Notes: a model not told the origin generated them from the sequence alone. 64,000 bases of DNA from Desulfosporosinus sp049943955 (GCF_049943955.1 NZ_JBNFTW010000003.1:1-64000); one strand, 5' to 3'. Numbered from the stretch's first letter, positions 30,832 through 40,916 are shown. Made by a program: numbers and translations.

Positions 30832-31497
30832 TCAATCAATTTGCCAGTCAATCGGTTCTCTGCCTTGAGAGACCAGGAACTTATTAGCTCGTGAAAAGGG
30901 CTTACTGCCGAAGAAGCCTCTACTTGCTGATAAAGGGCTGGGATGAGCAGATTCGATGATTAAGTGACGGGGATTCGTTATTAGTCTTTTCTTGGACCGG
31001 GCATTGTTACCCCAGAGGATAAAAACCACAGGGTCCGTCTTTTCGTTAACTAAAGAAATAATTCTGTCAGTGAATATTTCCCAACCTTTATTTTGATGCG
31101 AATTGGGTTTCCCTTCTTCTACGGTAAGCGCCGTATTAAGGAGCAGAACTCCTTGCTCTGCCCACTTCTTGAGTGAGCCATGATGAGGCATGGTGCATCC
31201 GAGGTCTGTTTGGAGCTCAGTAAAAATGTTTTGTAGGGATTTGGGGAAAGGGACCCCAACATTTACAGAAAAACTAAGCCCCATTCCTTGTCCGATATTG
31301 GGATAAGGGTCCTGCCCTAAAATCACGACCTTAGTGTTTTTATAAGAGGTGTAGACCAAAGCGTTAAATACATCCTCCTTTTTGGGAAAAACCCGTTTTG
31401 TGCGATATTCGTTTTTGACCCATTCCAGTAATTTAAGATAGTAATCTTTTTGTATCTCATCCTCAAGGAGTCGTTTCCAATCTGCTTGAACTGCCAT
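30832..31497 (-). CDS. ung: Uracil-DNA glycosylase
   Basis: Removes uracil from DNA as the first step of base-excision repair. 221 residues from ATG 31497, which follows AAAGGGG; the frame is open 39 bases further. Family-1 motifs: water-activating loop VVILGQDPYPNIGQGMGLSF with catalytic Asp, and the minor-groove loop ESAHPSPLSASRGFFG with conserved His. Stands alone. Confidence 0.96.
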   Translation of the reverse strand: MAVQADWKRLLEDEIQKDYYLKLLEWVKNEYRTKRVFPKKEDVFNALVYTSYKNTKVVILGQDPYPNIGQGMGLSFSVNVGVPFPKSLQNIFTELQTDLGCTMPHHGSLKKWAEQGVLLLNTALTVEEGKPNSHQNKGWEIFTDRIISLVNEKTDPVVFILWGNNARSKKRLITNPRHLIIESAHPSPLSASRGFFGSKPFSRANKFLVSQGREPIDWQID

Positions 31498-31615
31498 AAT
31501 GATGCCCCTTTCTTCTTCACTTATACTTATTCTCACAAACTTGTGTCAGAAAATCAAACGAAAGCTATTATCTTTAACTAAGAAGGGTGAAGTTTTTGAT
31601 CCAATCGTAAGATTT

Positions 31616-31712
31616 CACTTCTTAAGTGGGAGTGGGTCCCCCGTATTCTGCTTCGGTGGGGGTAGAGTCCCCCACCGAAGTCTCGATGTTCGGCTTTAGC
31701 TGAACGAGTTAA
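31616..31712 (+). mobile_element. Solo IS200/IS605-like end, copy D (most complete)
   Basis: CACTT-CTTA-AGTGGGAGTG hairpin, then GCTTCGGTGGGGG...CCCCCACCGAAG, a 14-bp-class stem, then CGATGTTCGGCTTTAGCTGA ACGAGTTAAC. Length, hairpin order and scattered copies without transposase fit the structured 3' end (omega-RNA region) of TnpB-type elements. Confidence 0.55.
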
Positions 31713-31814
31713 CTTTGTCTAATTCCATTGATTTACTCTTAACTGCGTAGTTATTATTACTGATTATATTTTGCTATAATTTTAGGGCTCTATCAATGAG
31801 AATATCTCAAAAAG

Positions 31815-31880
31815 AAAGGCGGCAATTCATACTCCAACTGGAGAGGTGGGAGGCTTCTTGCCTCACGAGGTTAAAAAAAT
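31815..31880 (+). mobile_element. Possible second type of IS605-like end
   Basis: GGCGGCAATTCATACTCCAA, then GAGAGGTGGGAGGCTTCTTGCC. This resembles the GGCGGCAATTCATC...GGTGGGAG...CTTGCCG ends of IS605/OrfB elements as I remember them. No transposase is present. It lies in the 31498-31976 gap before sbcD. Confidence 0.4.
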
Positions 31881-31976
31881 ATTTATAAATCTTTTAGACA
31901 GCCTTTTGTCTGGGACATGATTTATAATAGGAATTGGAACCTAAAACGTTAAATATTAAAGGGGTGGATTCCATCC

Positions 31977-33320
31977 ATGAGAATTTTGCATACCTCAGAT
32001 TGGCATCTCGGACGAATGCTCGAAGGACGCAGCAGAATCGAGGAACAAATTAAGTTTATTGATGAACTTTGCCAAATCGTTGAAGACGAGAGAGTTGATC
32101 TTGTTCTGATTGCAGGAGATATTTTTGATACAGTGAACCCTCCGGCAATTGCCGAAGAGTTGTTTTATGATGCCTTAAATCGTTTAACATCAGGGGGAAG
32201 GCGAGGGGTCGTCGCAATTGCCGGTAATCATGACAACCCGGAACGGCTCTGTGCGGCGAGTCCTTTGGCAGGGCGGCAGGGGATAACTTTATATGGCTTT
32301 CCTAAAGATGTTTTGCAGCCGAGTTTTTTGGGGCATTCTAATAATAGTAAAGTTGTACGAAGGGCAGCAGGGCAAGGATGGGTTGAGCTGCATCTGCCTG
32401 AGTGCTCGGACCCTGTAATATTAGCCCTTCTTCCCTATCCCTCAGAATCACGGCTCAATGAGGTTTTAAATTCCAGTCTTGACGAGGAAACTCTGAGGCA
32501 AGATTATTCAAAACGTGTCCAAGAATTATTAGCTTTGTTCAGTAAACCTTTTCGACCTGATACCGTGAACTTGGCTATGAGTCATCTCTTTGTACGCGGA
32601 GGAATGCAATCAGAATCTGAGCGTCCCATTCAACTTGGCAGCGCCCCGACTGTTGAAGCAGAGGCAATGCCTGGATGTGCTCAATATGTTGCCTTAGGTC
32701 ACTTGCATCGGGCTCAGGTTGTCAAAGGGGCACCGGTCCCGACTCGATATTCCGGGTCACCCCTGGCTTACAGCTTTTCCGAAACGGGGTATGCTAAATC
32801 TGTTATTTTAATTGAAGGGTTTCCGGGGCAGCCCATGGTAACTCGGGAGATTTTCCTTGGTTCGGGTTACCCCCTGGTTAAATGGAAAGCTAAAGAAGGT
32901 TTAGCTCAAGTACAGCAGTGGATTGATGAAGGGAAAGATGAGCAAGCTTGGATCGATTTAGAGGTTCATGTAACGAATGTCCTCAATTCTCAGGATATTC
33001 ACGGCTTGCGCCGTCAGAGAGAACGTCTTATTAATATTCGGCCGGTCTTTCCGGAAATGGAGCAGATAACCTCAGAGGCTCGTTCCAAGTTGCCTCTTGA
33101 TGAACTTTTTCGCAGGTTCTATCAGGAAAAAACAGGTGGAGCTGAGCCGGATCAAGAGTTAGTCTCTATGTTTTTAACATTGATTGATGCTGATAAGAAT
33201 GAAGATAAAGGGAGTTGTTCCAAAGATCAGAACATCGAGGAACGGGTGGAATACGAGATTTCTTTACGAGGCAGTACAGTGAAAGCGATGACTGACAAGG
33301 AGGGGGCAGAGACTGCATGA
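31977..33320 (+). CDS. sbcD: SbcD nuclease subunit of the SbcCD complex
   Basis: Mn-dependent nuclease that with SbcC cuts DNA hairpins and protein-blocked ends. About 447 residues. Metallophosphoesterase motifs: HTSDWHLGRMLEGRSR, AGDIFDTVNPP, AGNHDNPERL, MSHLFVRGG and ALGHLHRAQ. A C-terminal capping and SbcC-binding part follows from about 290. ATG at 31977 follows AAAGGGGTGG. Its stop overlaps the sbcC start by 4 bp. Confidence 0.95.
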   Translation: MRILHTSDWHLGRMLEGRSRIEEQIKFIDELCQIVEDERVDLVLIAGDIFDTVNPPAIAEELFYDALNRLTSGGRRGVVAIAGNHDNPERLCAASPLAGRQGITLYGFPKDVLQPSFLGHSNNSKVVRRAAGQGWVELHLPECSDPVILALLPYPSESRLNEVLNSSLDEETLRQDYSKRVQELLALFSKPFRPDTVNLAMSHLFVRGGMQSESERPIQLGSAPTVEAEAMPGCAQYVALGHLHRAQVVKGAPVPTRYSGSPLAYSFSETGYAKSVILIEGFPGQPMVTREIFLGSGYPLVKWKAKEGLAQVQQWIDEGKDEQAWIDLEVHVTNVLNSQDIHGLRRQRERLINIRPVFPEMEQITSEARSKLPLDELFRRFYQEKTGGAEPDQELVSMFLTLIDADKNEDKGSCSKDQNIEERVEYEISLRGSTVKAMTDKEGAETA

Positions 33321-36300
33321 AACCGATCTGTTTAAGGATTGCCGGTTTAAATAGTTTTCGTGAGGTTCAGGAGATCAATTTTACCAAACTTTGCGAGACG
33401 GGAGTATTCGGGATTTTCGGGTCGACCGGGAGTGGAAAATCTACAATTCTCGATGCTATGACTCTAGCCCTATATGGTACTGTGGAAAGAGCCGCCAATA
33501 ATACCCAAGGGATACTTAATCAAGGGGAAGATAAACTCACGGTAGAATATATCTTTTCTTTAGCAGCAGGAAATCGGAGGATCACATACCGGGCAGAACG
33601 CGCTTATCGACGTTCAGGAGACCGTACTGTTAAAGCCTCAACATGTCGGCTCGTAGAAATTCAAGGGGATACGGAATTAGTTCTGGCCTCTAAAGCCGAT
33701 GAGATGACTAAAAAAGTTGAGGAAGTGTTAGGCCTGACGGTTGAAGATTTTACCCGGGCAGTCGTTTTGCCTCAAGGGAAATTTGCTGAATTCTTAACGA
33801 TAAAACCGAAGGACCGACGTTTAATGTTGGAACGATTGTTTTCCCTTGAAGCCTATGGACGAAATCTTACGGCCCGTCTTTCGGAACAAGTTGATAATAC
33901 CCGCTTCCATCTTAATGGTGTTGAGCAGCGGCTACAAGGCTTGGGAGATGCCTCAGCAGAACAGGTTGCTATGGCTGAAAAGGAGTTTGAAACCGCGAGA
34001 ATTGCCTCGGAGCAATCCCTTGGCTGCTTAGAGCGTATCAAGCAAGAGTTTGAACAGGCAAAAGAACTGTGGGGACTGCAAGAACAATTGCGTCAAGTTC
34101 AAGAACGGGAATCCCGCCGTTCGGCTGTTAAACCTGAAATGGACAAGCTTTCAGAAAATCTCGCCCTGGCAGAACGGGCGGAGACATTACGGCCTATTTT
34201 AGAAGATTTGGGCCTGGCAGAAAAAAGGCTGCAAGAAGCCCAGGGCGATGAGGAAAAAGCAAGAAAAAGACTTGCGGAAGCAAGAGAGAAAAAAGAACAG
34301 GCAGAGCAGCTTTGGCTGGAGATTAATCATCAGCGATTGGAGAAGGAGCCATGCTTTCTTCGCCAATTAGAACAACTAGAACAGGCGAAACGTCTGGAAG
34401 CAGAGATTCATAATCGCAGTCTGAAGTTATCTCAGACAAGGCAACAGTATAGCGATCTTGATCGAAAGCGTAAAGGATTGGAACAAGCATTTCAAGTGAC
34501 TGTGGAAGAGAAAAGAACGCTTGAAAAGCGGTTACAAGAGGGAAGGAGCAGACTGAGTCAAATAACGGTTGACCCTGCCCAGCGGGCAAAAGTCAATGCT
34601 TCAGTCCAAGCCTTAGAAGCTTATGAAATTGTCTCTAAACAAGTGAGCGATTTGCAAAGAGACTTTGCAGAAAATACGACGGAAATAAAGTCTGTAAAAA
34701 ACCAGGAAGTTAATTTAGCTCTGGAAGTCAAAACGGCTCGGGAAGTCGTTACAGGACTTAAAGAAACTCTGACGATGAGAGCCGAACACCCTCCCATTCG
34801 AGAAGAGATTCTAAGCAGGCAAGCTCAAGACCTGGAACGCAGCCGCCATGGAATTATAAATGTCGGACGGGCTGAAGTGGAGAGACAAGAAGCTGAAGGA
34901 CGTTTACAAGCGATCTCTTTGGATTGCCAAAGAGCCGGTGATGATTTAAATGGTTATGAACAGGAGCAAAAACTGTTAGACGAAGAAATTAGCCGCCTAA
35001 AAGAATCTGTGGAGGCTAAAAAGACCTATGTTAAAGAACTGGAGCAGAACTATCGGGCTAAAATACTTGCTGAGTCCTTAGTGGAAGGAGAGCCTTGCCC
35101 TGTTTGCGGTTCCCTGCATCATCCTTCCCCGGCTCTTAAAGCTCAGGATGGGATTATGGAGGAGGCCAGCAAGGATCTTGAGGAAACCGCTAAACAATTG
35201 CATGCCCTTGAGAAACTGGAGGCCGAGAAGGCGACAAGACTTGCAGTAGTACGAGCTCAGTTGACCAGTAAACAAGACCTCGAAAAAAATCAGTCCCAGC
35301 TTTTAGCAGATAAATTAACTGAGGTGAAAAATTATCGCGAGGGGCTAACATTAGCTGATAAAAACCTGACTGTAGAAGAATTAAACCGATTGTTACAGAA
35401 ACAAGAAGAGAATTTAGAGGTTCAGCGACAGTGTTTGAAAGATTGGAGGCGAGAACAAGAGCAGCTTACGCATCAGTTAGAGAGTGCTCAGCATAATCTG
35501 GACAGTGTTGAAGAAGCATGGCATAAGCTTCAAGCTAGGATCGCTGCGGTTACGGGTATGGGTTCAGAGATTCAAAATAGACTCAATTATTTTTTACAAG
35601 AACAGTCTAAGCGGCAAAAGGACTTAGACCATTTGCGAGAAAATATCCCTGCTTCGGAGATCCGATTATTGCAGGACCAATATTCTCGTTGGGATCAAGC
35701 CACTAGAAATTTAGGCCAAGAGTTAACACAAGTTGAATCAGAACTGGGAAAAATAAATGTGGATCAGGATAAACTTCTCGGTGAAAAGACAGCTTGTGAG
35801 CTTGACCTGCAGAATCTTAGAACCTTAGGAAGTGAAGCGGTTCGAACTTTGGAAGAACTAAAACTTCAGTGTGATGCTATTACAGGAGGAAAATCGGCAC
35901 AAGAGCGGTTAGAGATGGTTAAGGAGGAGTTAACTCAAGTTGTCACTGCTGAAGAACAACTTAAGAAGGACTATGAACAAGGGAAAGAAGCTTGGCTGCA
36001 ATCAGAACAAACTTGTGCAGTAATCGGGAAGTCATTGGAGCTAGCCCATGAGGCAACAGCGTCAATTCAACTTAAATTAAAGCAGTCTCTTATAACGTCG
36101 CAATTTTCGTCGGTCGAAGCAGTTCAAAGTGCCCTTTGTGAACTCTCAGGCAGAAGGAACATGGAACAGAGGGTTTCAGAGTTTCACCAGGAGGGATTGC
36201 TTCTTGAGCAAAAGCGAGGAGATCTTGAAAAGTGTCTTCAGGGACGAGGCCTTACATCTGAGGAATGGTTAGCTTGGCCGGCAGCGTTAAAAGAGGCAGA

Positions 36301-36931
36301 AAAAGTTCATACGGAAGCCGTTGAAAAGCGCGGCGCCAGTCTGCAGAAACTAAATAAGCTCAAAGAAGAACATGAAGAGTGGCTGCGCTTGGAAGGCGAA
36401 CGACAGGCTTTGGCTCATCGTCTCAATTTGCTCAAAATCCTGCAGAATGTTTTCAAAGGAAATGGCTTTATTGAGTTCCTCGCTCAGGAGCAGCTGACAA
36501 ATGTTTCCCGGGATGCTTCAGAACGCTTGAAACAACTGACCAATCAGCGCTACGCTCTGGAAGTTGATACTGAGGGAGGGTTTGTAATGAGGGACGATGC
36601 CAATGGGGGAGTACGCCGCCCGGTAAGCAGCCTTTCTGGCGGGGAAACCTTTCTTACCGCCCTTGCCCTGGCCTTAGCCTTATCTACGCAGATTCAACTG
36701 CGCGGAGAATCTCCCCTGGAATTCTTCTTCTTGGACGAAGGTTTTGGAACTCTTGATCCCCATTTGCTGGAAACTGTAATGAATACTCTGGAAAAACTAC
36801 GTTTTCAAAACATAGCTATTGGGATTATCAGCCATGTTCCGGAATTAAGGAATCGACTGGCAAGGCGTTTGATTGTTTCACCCGCTGAGGCCGGCGGAGT
36901 CGGGAGCAAGGTCAAATTAGAGATAGAGTAA
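33317..36931 (+). CDS. sbcC: SbcC ATPase subunit of the SbcCD complex
   Basis: Rad50/SMC-like ATPase, 1204 residues. Walker A IFGSTGSGKSTILDAM (about 33-48), then a long coiled coil with central zinc hook GEPCPVCGSLHHPSP (about 590-604), a second coiled coil, then signature VSSLSGGETFLTALALALAL and Walker B FFFLDEGFGTLDPHLLE near the end. It tethers DNA ends and powers SbcD. ATGA overlap with sbcD shows coupling. Length is within the family range. Confidence 0.95.
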   Translation: MKPICLRIAGLNSFREVQEINFTKLCETGVFGIFGSTGSGKSTILDAMTLALYGTVERAANNTQGILNQGEDKLTVEYIFSLAAGNRRITYRAERAYRRSGDRTVKASTCRLVEIQGDTELVLASKADEMTKKVEEVLGLTVEDFTRAVVLPQGKFAEFLTIKPKDRRLMLERLFSLEAYGRNLTARLSEQVDNTRFHLNGVEQRLQGLGDASAEQVAMAEKEFETARIASEQSLGCLERIKQEFEQAKELWGLQEQLRQVQERESRRSAVKPEMDKLSENLALAERAETLRPILEDLGLAEKRLQEAQGDEEKARKRLAEAREKKEQAEQLWLEINHQRLEKEPCFLRQLEQLEQAKRLEAEIHNRSLKLSQTRQQYSDLDRKRKGLEQAFQVTVEEKRTLEKRLQEGRSRLSQITVDPAQRAKVNASVQALEAYEIVSKQVSDLQRDFAENTTEIKSVKNQEVNLALEVKTAREVVTGLKETLTMRAEHPPIREEILSRQAQDLERSRHGIINVGRAEVERQEAEGRLQAISLDCQRAGDDLNGYEQEQKLLDEEISRLKESVEAKKTYVKELEQNYRAKILAESLVEGEPCPVCGSLHHPSPALKAQDGIMEEASKDLEETAKQLHALEKLEAEKATRLAVVRAQLTSKQDLEKNQSQLLADKLTEVKNYREGLTLADKNLTVEELNRLLQKQEENLEVQRQCLKDWRREQEQLTHQLESAQHNLDSVEEAWHKLQARIAAVTGMGSEIQNRLNYFLQEQSKRQKDLDHLRENIPASEIRLLQDQYSRWDQATRNLGQELTQVESELGKINVDQDKLLGEKTACELDLQNLRTLGSEAVRTLEELKLQCDAITGGKSAQERLEMVKEELTQVVTAEEQLKKDYEQGKEAWLQSEQTCAVIGKSLELAHEATASIQLKLKQSLITSQFSSVEAVQSALCELSGRRNMEQRVSEFHQEGLLLEQKRGDLEKCLQGRGLTSEEWLAWPAALKEAEKVHTEAVEKRGASLQKLNKLKEEHEEWLRLEGERQALAHRLNLLKILQNVFKGNGFIEFLAQEQLTNVSRDASERLKQLTNQRYALEVDTEGGFVMRDDANGGVRRPVSSLSGGETFLTALALALALSTQIQLRGESPLEFFFLDEGFGTLDPHLLETVMNTLEKLRFQNIAIGIISHVPELRNRLARRLIVSPAEAGGVGSKVKLEIE

Positions 36932-36982
36932 CAGAATTGTTTTTTTATTTTGTAATCCATCGAATTATCCAGTATTTAATGC

Positions 36983-37011
36983 TTGACTATAATTTAAAGA
37001 AGTCATACTAT
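36983..37011 (+). promoter_or_regulatory. SigA-type promoter of iclR
   Basis: TTGACT, 17-bp spacer, TACTAT. A gap of 36932-37254 between genes holds this promoter, an operator-like repeat and a decayed transposon end. Confidence 0.6.
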
Positions 37012-37030
37012 TCAAAGTAAGAAGATATTT

Positions 37031-37046
37031 TGAAACAAGGTTTCTC
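37031..37046. promoter_or_regulatory. IclR operator-like repeat, copy 1
   Basis: TGAAACAAGGTTTCTC matches the site at 38123-38138 at 13 of 16 positions. It lies 19 bp after the -10 of the iclR promoter. Confidence 0.55.
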
Positions 37047-37101
37047 AGTAATCGAAGTTGTTTCGAGATGTAGTCATAATTACAAATCTTTATCCAATCA
37101 T

Positions 37102-37152
37102 AATACTTCCATTTTATAAGTGGGAGTGGTACCCCGTACACAAGTTCACTTA
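37102..37152 (+). mobile_element. Solo IS200/IS605-like end, copy E (partial)
   Basis: It keeps the left part (ATCCAATCATA, CATTTTATAAGTGGGAGTGG, TACCCCGTA) and the very end AGTTCACT, but lacks the middle hairpins seen in copy D. Confidence 0.45.
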
Positions 37153-37254
37153 GTACGTGAGTATGTTGGTTCTTTGAAAATGTAATGTTTCGGAACCAAG
37201 AAATGGTATCCCCTAATGGGTGATAGGAAAAGGTGTTCAGAAGGAGGACCTATA

Positions 37255-38031
37255 GTGGCAGAAAAATATGTGCAAACTCTCGAACGTTCGCTGGATGTTC
37301 TGGAGGTGCTTGCTCACGCGGAAGAGCCTTTGGGGGTAACAGAAATAGGCAACCGTATTCAGTTGCATAAAAGTACAGTTCATCGTATTTTACAGACATT
37401 ATGTTACCGAGGTTATGTCGAGAGAACAAAAGGAAACGAACATTATCAATTAGGAATTAAAATTGTAGAACTGGGAATTCGCTTCTTTAATGATCTTGAG
37501 ATTCGTAAAGTTGCAGGACCTGTTCTTAATGATTTAGCAAAATTATTGAATGAGGTTGTTCATTTAGTACTACCTGACGATGGTGAGATCGTATATATTG
37601 ACAAAGCTGAAAGTTCTCATGTTGTAAGTATGCACTCTAAGGTAGGGCGAAGAGCACCTATGCATTGTACGGCTGTGGGTAAGGCTATTCTTTCTACACT
37701 GCCCGAGGAGGAGGTTCGACACATCTTAGAGGTCAAAGGAATGACTCGTTATACGCCGAATACAATTGTTGATCCGGAAGTTTTATTTAGGGAGCTGCAG
37801 TCAATTAAGGAAAGTAAAATTTCTGTTGAGAAGGAAGAAAATGAGATCGGAATCATTTGTTTGGGAACACCTGTTTTTGATTATTCGGGACGAGCCATTG
37901 GAGCAATCAGCGTTTCAGGCCCTGCCAGCAGAATACAGGAAAAGGGTATCGAGCGAATTGGACAGGAAATGAAAAAAGCCGGCGAAGAAGTTTCTGCAAA
38001 ATTGGGATTTAACTATTTCCAAAAACTATAA
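37255..38031 (+). CDS. IclR-family transcriptional regulator
   Basis: 258 residues from GTG 37255, which follows AAGGAGG. N-terminal winged helix (about 5-65: ERSLDVLEVLAHAEEPLGVT, LHKSTVHRILQTLCYRGYVE), then the IclR effector domain (about 80-250) with GRRAPMHCTAVGKAILS and the late Cys in GIICLGTPVFDYSGRAIGAI. It probably senses a small acid such as glyoxylate or glycolate and controls the glcFED, citE-like and malic enzyme genes that follow, since similar inverted repeats mark their promoters. Confidence 0.92.
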   Translation: MAEKYVQTLERSLDVLEVLAHAEEPLGVTEIGNRIQLHKSTVHRILQTLCYRGYVERTKGNEHYQLGIKIVELGIRFFNDLEIRKVAGPVLNDLAKLLNEVVHLVLPDDGEIVYIDKAESSHVVSMHSKVGRRAPMHCTAVGKAILSTLPEEEVRHILEVKGMTRYTPNTIVDPEVLFRELQSIKESKISVEKEENEIGIICLGTPVFDYSGRAIGAISVSGPASRIQEKGIERIGQEMKKAGEEVSAKLGFNYFQKL

Positions 38032-38078
38032 CAACTTTTCTGATTTGACATTTAAACGAACTTTTCAGAAATTTGCTC

Positions 38079-38107
38079 TTGACGATTTTAAACCTCAGGT
38101 AGATAAT
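38079..38107 (+). promoter_or_regulatory. SigA-type promoter of glcF
   Basis: TTGACG, 17-bp spacer, GATAAT (38102-38107). Confidence 0.65.
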
Positions 38108-38121
38108 AGAGTCATAAAATT

Positions 38122-38138
38122 GTGAAACATGGTTTCAC
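38122..38138. promoter_or_regulatory. IclR operator-like palindrome, copy 2
   Basis: GTGAAAC-ATG-GTTTCAC, a perfect palindrome with 7-bp arms, 14 bp after the -10, where a bound protein would block transcription. It resembles the TGAAAC-N4-GTTTCA sites known for the IclR-family member KdgR. Confidence 0.7.
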
Positions 38139-38256
38139 TTGTAAAAACATGTGGCCAAGTCCTAGAGAAATCTAAACGAGCAAAGGGTGTTGTGTTGCAA
38201 GTATCAGTCTATCCGTCATGTGGTCTGATAATCTGGCAGAGAAGGGGGAAATATCA

Positions 38257-39507
38257 GTGGGGGTTTTGACAGAAGTATACGAAATGTTAAACACGTGTAA
38301 CAAGTGTGGTGGCTGCCATACAGCCTGTAAGACCTATAAATTGACTGGTCAGGAAACAATGGTTGCACGCGGAAGAATTCAACTCATCAAAGCTGTTGCC
38401 GACGGGAAATTAGAGCCTAATCAAGAGTATGAAGATGCTATCATGAGCTGTCTGTTGTGTGGTGAGTGTGCAGTAGCTTGCGCAAACGGTGTACGAGGCA
38501 ATGAGCTTGTCATGGCAGCGCGTCGAGACTTGAAATTAAGAAAAGGAATTAAGCCATTTGCAAAGTCTTTCGCTTTAAAAACATTAGCAAGTCCGAAGAG
38601 GTTGGGAATGGGATTCAGTCTTTTCGGAGGAATGGGCAAAAGTGTTCTTAATAAAATCGATGGAATGGACTATTTCCGCGGTATTGATATTCGCAACTTC
38701 CCAACAGCAAAAAAACCATTTTTGGAGCAGGTTCCGGAGAGAATTACGGTGCAGCATCCGAAACACAAAGTCGGATTTTATGTGGGCTGTTTCCTGAATT
38801 ACTCGTTAGATCAAACTGCTCATTCTGTTGTTAAAGTGCTAACGAAAAATGACTGTGATGTTATTATTCCTAAAGATCAAGTGTGCTGCGGCCTTCCGCA
38901 ATATGCTTATGGCGACTTTGAAACAGCGAAGAAAAATGCCCGTAAAACTATTGATACATTTTTAGATAAATATAAAGATGCCGAAGTTGTTCTTTCAGCA
39001 TGTGCGTCCTGCGCTTCAATGCTCAAGCACGACTATCTAAAGCTCTTTGCTGATGAACCATCATATCTTCCGAAAGTTGAATTATTTTGTGAAAAAGTGG
39101 TTGAGTTTTCAGAATATATGGCGAAAATTGGTGTCGATCAAAGCCAACTTCATAATTCAAGCCCTGTCAGAGTTACCTATCATGATCCTTGCCACATGAT
39201 CCGGGGCCTCAAGGTGACAAAACAGCCTCGGCAATTGCTGCAAATGATTCCACGGGTTGAATTTAAGGAAATGTTTGAAGCAGGCCGCTGCTGCGGAGCT
39301 GCCGGTTTAATACAAGCTTTCTATCATGAGGTATCAACCAATATCACGGATCAGAAGGTAGAAAACATCAAAGATACGAATGCAGATTTGGTGGCTACAA
39401 GTTGCCCTGCTTGCATGTTGCGACTTCAAGGCGGCATAAATAAAGCCGGTCAAAAACAAAAAGTTATGCATGTTGCCGATTTAATGGCCAACGCTTACAA
39501 AGACTAA
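38257..39507 (+). CDS. glcF: Glycolate oxidase-like iron-sulfur subunit (GlcF)
   Basis: About 416 residues. Two 4Fe-4S motifs at the N-terminus (CNKCGGCHTACKTYKLTG, CLLCGECAVACANG), then two CCG domains (VGCFLNYSLD, VCCGLPQYAYGD, ACASCASML; DPCHMIRG, GRCCGAAGL, SCPACMLRLQGG). These carry electrons from the flavin subunit to quinone or a heterodisulfide-type partner. GTG at 38257 follows AAGGGGG; the frame is open 39 bases upstream. A lactate-utilisation complex is an alternative, but the downstream malyl-CoA lyase favours glycolate. Confidence 0.88.
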   Translation: MGVLTEVYEMLNTCNKCGGCHTACKTYKLTGQETMVARGRIQLIKAVADGKLEPNQEYEDAIMSCLLCGECAVACANGVRGNELVMAARRDLKLRKGIKPFAKSFALKTLASPKRLGMGFSLFGGMGKSVLNKIDGMDYFRGIDIRNFPTAKKPFLEQVPERITVQHPKHKVGFYVGCFLNYSLDQTAHSVVKVLTKNDCDVIIPKDQVCCGLPQYAYGDFETAKKNARKTIDTFLDKYKDAEVVLSACASCASMLKHDYLKLFADEPSYLPKVELFCEKVVEFSEYMAKIGVDQSQLHNSSPVRVTYHDPCHMIRGLKVTKQPRQLLQMIPRVEFKEMFEAGRCCGAAGLIQAFYHEVSTNITDQKVENIKDTNADLVATSCPACMLRLQGGINKAGQKQKVMHVADLMANAYKD

Positions 39508-39593
39508 TTAACCAAAAGAATCACATTGACTTTGTATATTTGCGGAACATGCTGACCGCAAGTTCTAGTAAATTAGTGGAAGGGCGGGTAGTC

Positions 39594-40898
39594 ATGAGTA
39601 ACGTCAATATCAGTAAGCTGAAGGCGATTGTCGGTGATAATAATGTCATTGATTCGCCTTCCGAAATGGCAAAATACCTAAAAGGTCAAGGTAAGCCTGC
39701 AGTCGTTGTCTTACCAGGAAATACTTCAGAAGTTTCGAGCATCGTTAAACTAGCCAATGAGCAAAATGTAAAAATAGCAGTAGGCGGGACAGTCGCCGGG
39801 ACCAAGGGCCTTAATGGCGGAATTGCGATGGTTATGTCCAGGATGAACCGTATTTTAGAAATGGATCATCTAAACCTTGTAGCTCACGTCGAACCAGGAC
39901 TTCTTCATAAGGAATTTCTGCTTAAGGTTGGGGAAGCCGGCTTAAACTTTCCTCCTGAGCCCTATGAAGTCGAAACCAGTTCCATTGGCGGCTGCTTTGC
40001 AGTTGGGGATTCAGATTCAAAATCTTTCGAATATGGTCCTACCAGAACGTTCCTTTTGGGATTTGAAATGGTTCTCCCGACAGGGGAGATTCTGGAAATC
40101 GGAAATAAATGCATTAAGAACGTTTCAGGTTTAGACTTCATTCACTTCGCTGTGGGAAGCCAAGGAACGTTTGGGATTTTCACCAAACTTTTGGTGAAGC
40201 TCCTGCCTGTACAGGAAGCTAAAAGAGCAGTAATTGGCACATTTACATCAATCCACAAGGCTAATGCAACGTTCAATACGTTGATTAAGCGTAATGTACA
40301 GCCGACCCGAATGAACCTCCTTAATGCCTCCCTTGCTAAAAATGCCATACCTGGAACTGAGGGGCAACTGGTAATAATTGATTTACAGGGCTTTAAAGAG
40401 TCGGGTAAAAATATTGCTAATGAAATTGCTGCAGTTCTCACATTGGGCGGAGGCACTGATGTCAAAATCATTGAGGATGAGGCTGAGTATGATCAAGTGA
40501 TCAACGGTTGGCTTAAGGTCCGTGCCGATCTCAATGGGAAACCGGAGCGAATCTTGGAGTTTCTGGTTGGCCCGGCGAAAATGCCCCAAGCCTTAACTCA
40601 GCTTGAAGCAATTACGGGAGATTTAGGGGCTTACCCCGGTGTAGTTGTCGAAGGACTTCTCGGATATGTTTGTTTGGCTCTGCCCGAGGGAACCGATAAA
40701 CTTGCTTTAGCCGCTAAAGTGAATAAACTGGCAATGTCCCTGGGCGGAAATATAAAGGGCCTCTTGGGTCACAAGCTCAAAGCTGAAGCTTATAATGATG
40801 CGGAAATGTGGCAGCAAACCATAGGTTTGCTTCGGGAACTGCGTCAACAATTTGACCCCAAAGGGATTCTCAGTCCTGGGGTAAGTCTAGAGGCTTAA
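39594..40898 (+). CDS. glcE: Glycolate oxidase-like FAD-binding subunit (GlcE)
   Basis: About 434 residues. FAD_binding_4 fold: VVLPGNTSEVSSIVKLANEQ (about 40-60), AVGGTVAGTKGLNGG in place of the usual GGGT loop, HVEPGLLHKEF, SSIGGCFAVGDSDSKSFEYG. Shorter and less conserved than GlcD, as is typical of GlcE. Start ATG 39594 follows GAAGGGCGGG. It lies between glcF and glcD, with 86 and 18 bp gaps, in one operon. Confidence 0.85.
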   Translation: MSNVNISKLKAIVGDNNVIDSPSEMAKYLKGQGKPAVVVLPGNTSEVSSIVKLANEQNVKIAVGGTVAGTKGLNGGIAMVMSRMNRILEMDHLNLVAHVEPGLLHKEFLLKVGEAGLNFPPEPYEVETSSIGGCFAVGDSDSKSFEYGPTRTFLLGFEMVLPTGEILEIGNKCIKNVSGLDFIHFAVGSQGTFGIFTKLLVKLLPVQEAKRAVIGTFTSIHKANATFNTLIKRNVQPTRMNLLNASLAKNAIPGTEGQLVIIDLQGFKESGKNIANEIAAVLTLGGGTDVKIIEDEAEYDQVINGWLKVRADLNGKPERILEFLVGPAKMPQALTQLEAITGDLGAYPGVVVEGLLGYVCLALPEGTDKLALAAKVNKLAMSLGGNIKGLLGHKLKAEAYNDAEMWQQTIGLLRELRQQFDPKGILSPGVSLEA

Positions 40899-40916
40899 GA
40901 AGAAGGAGGTCTGAAT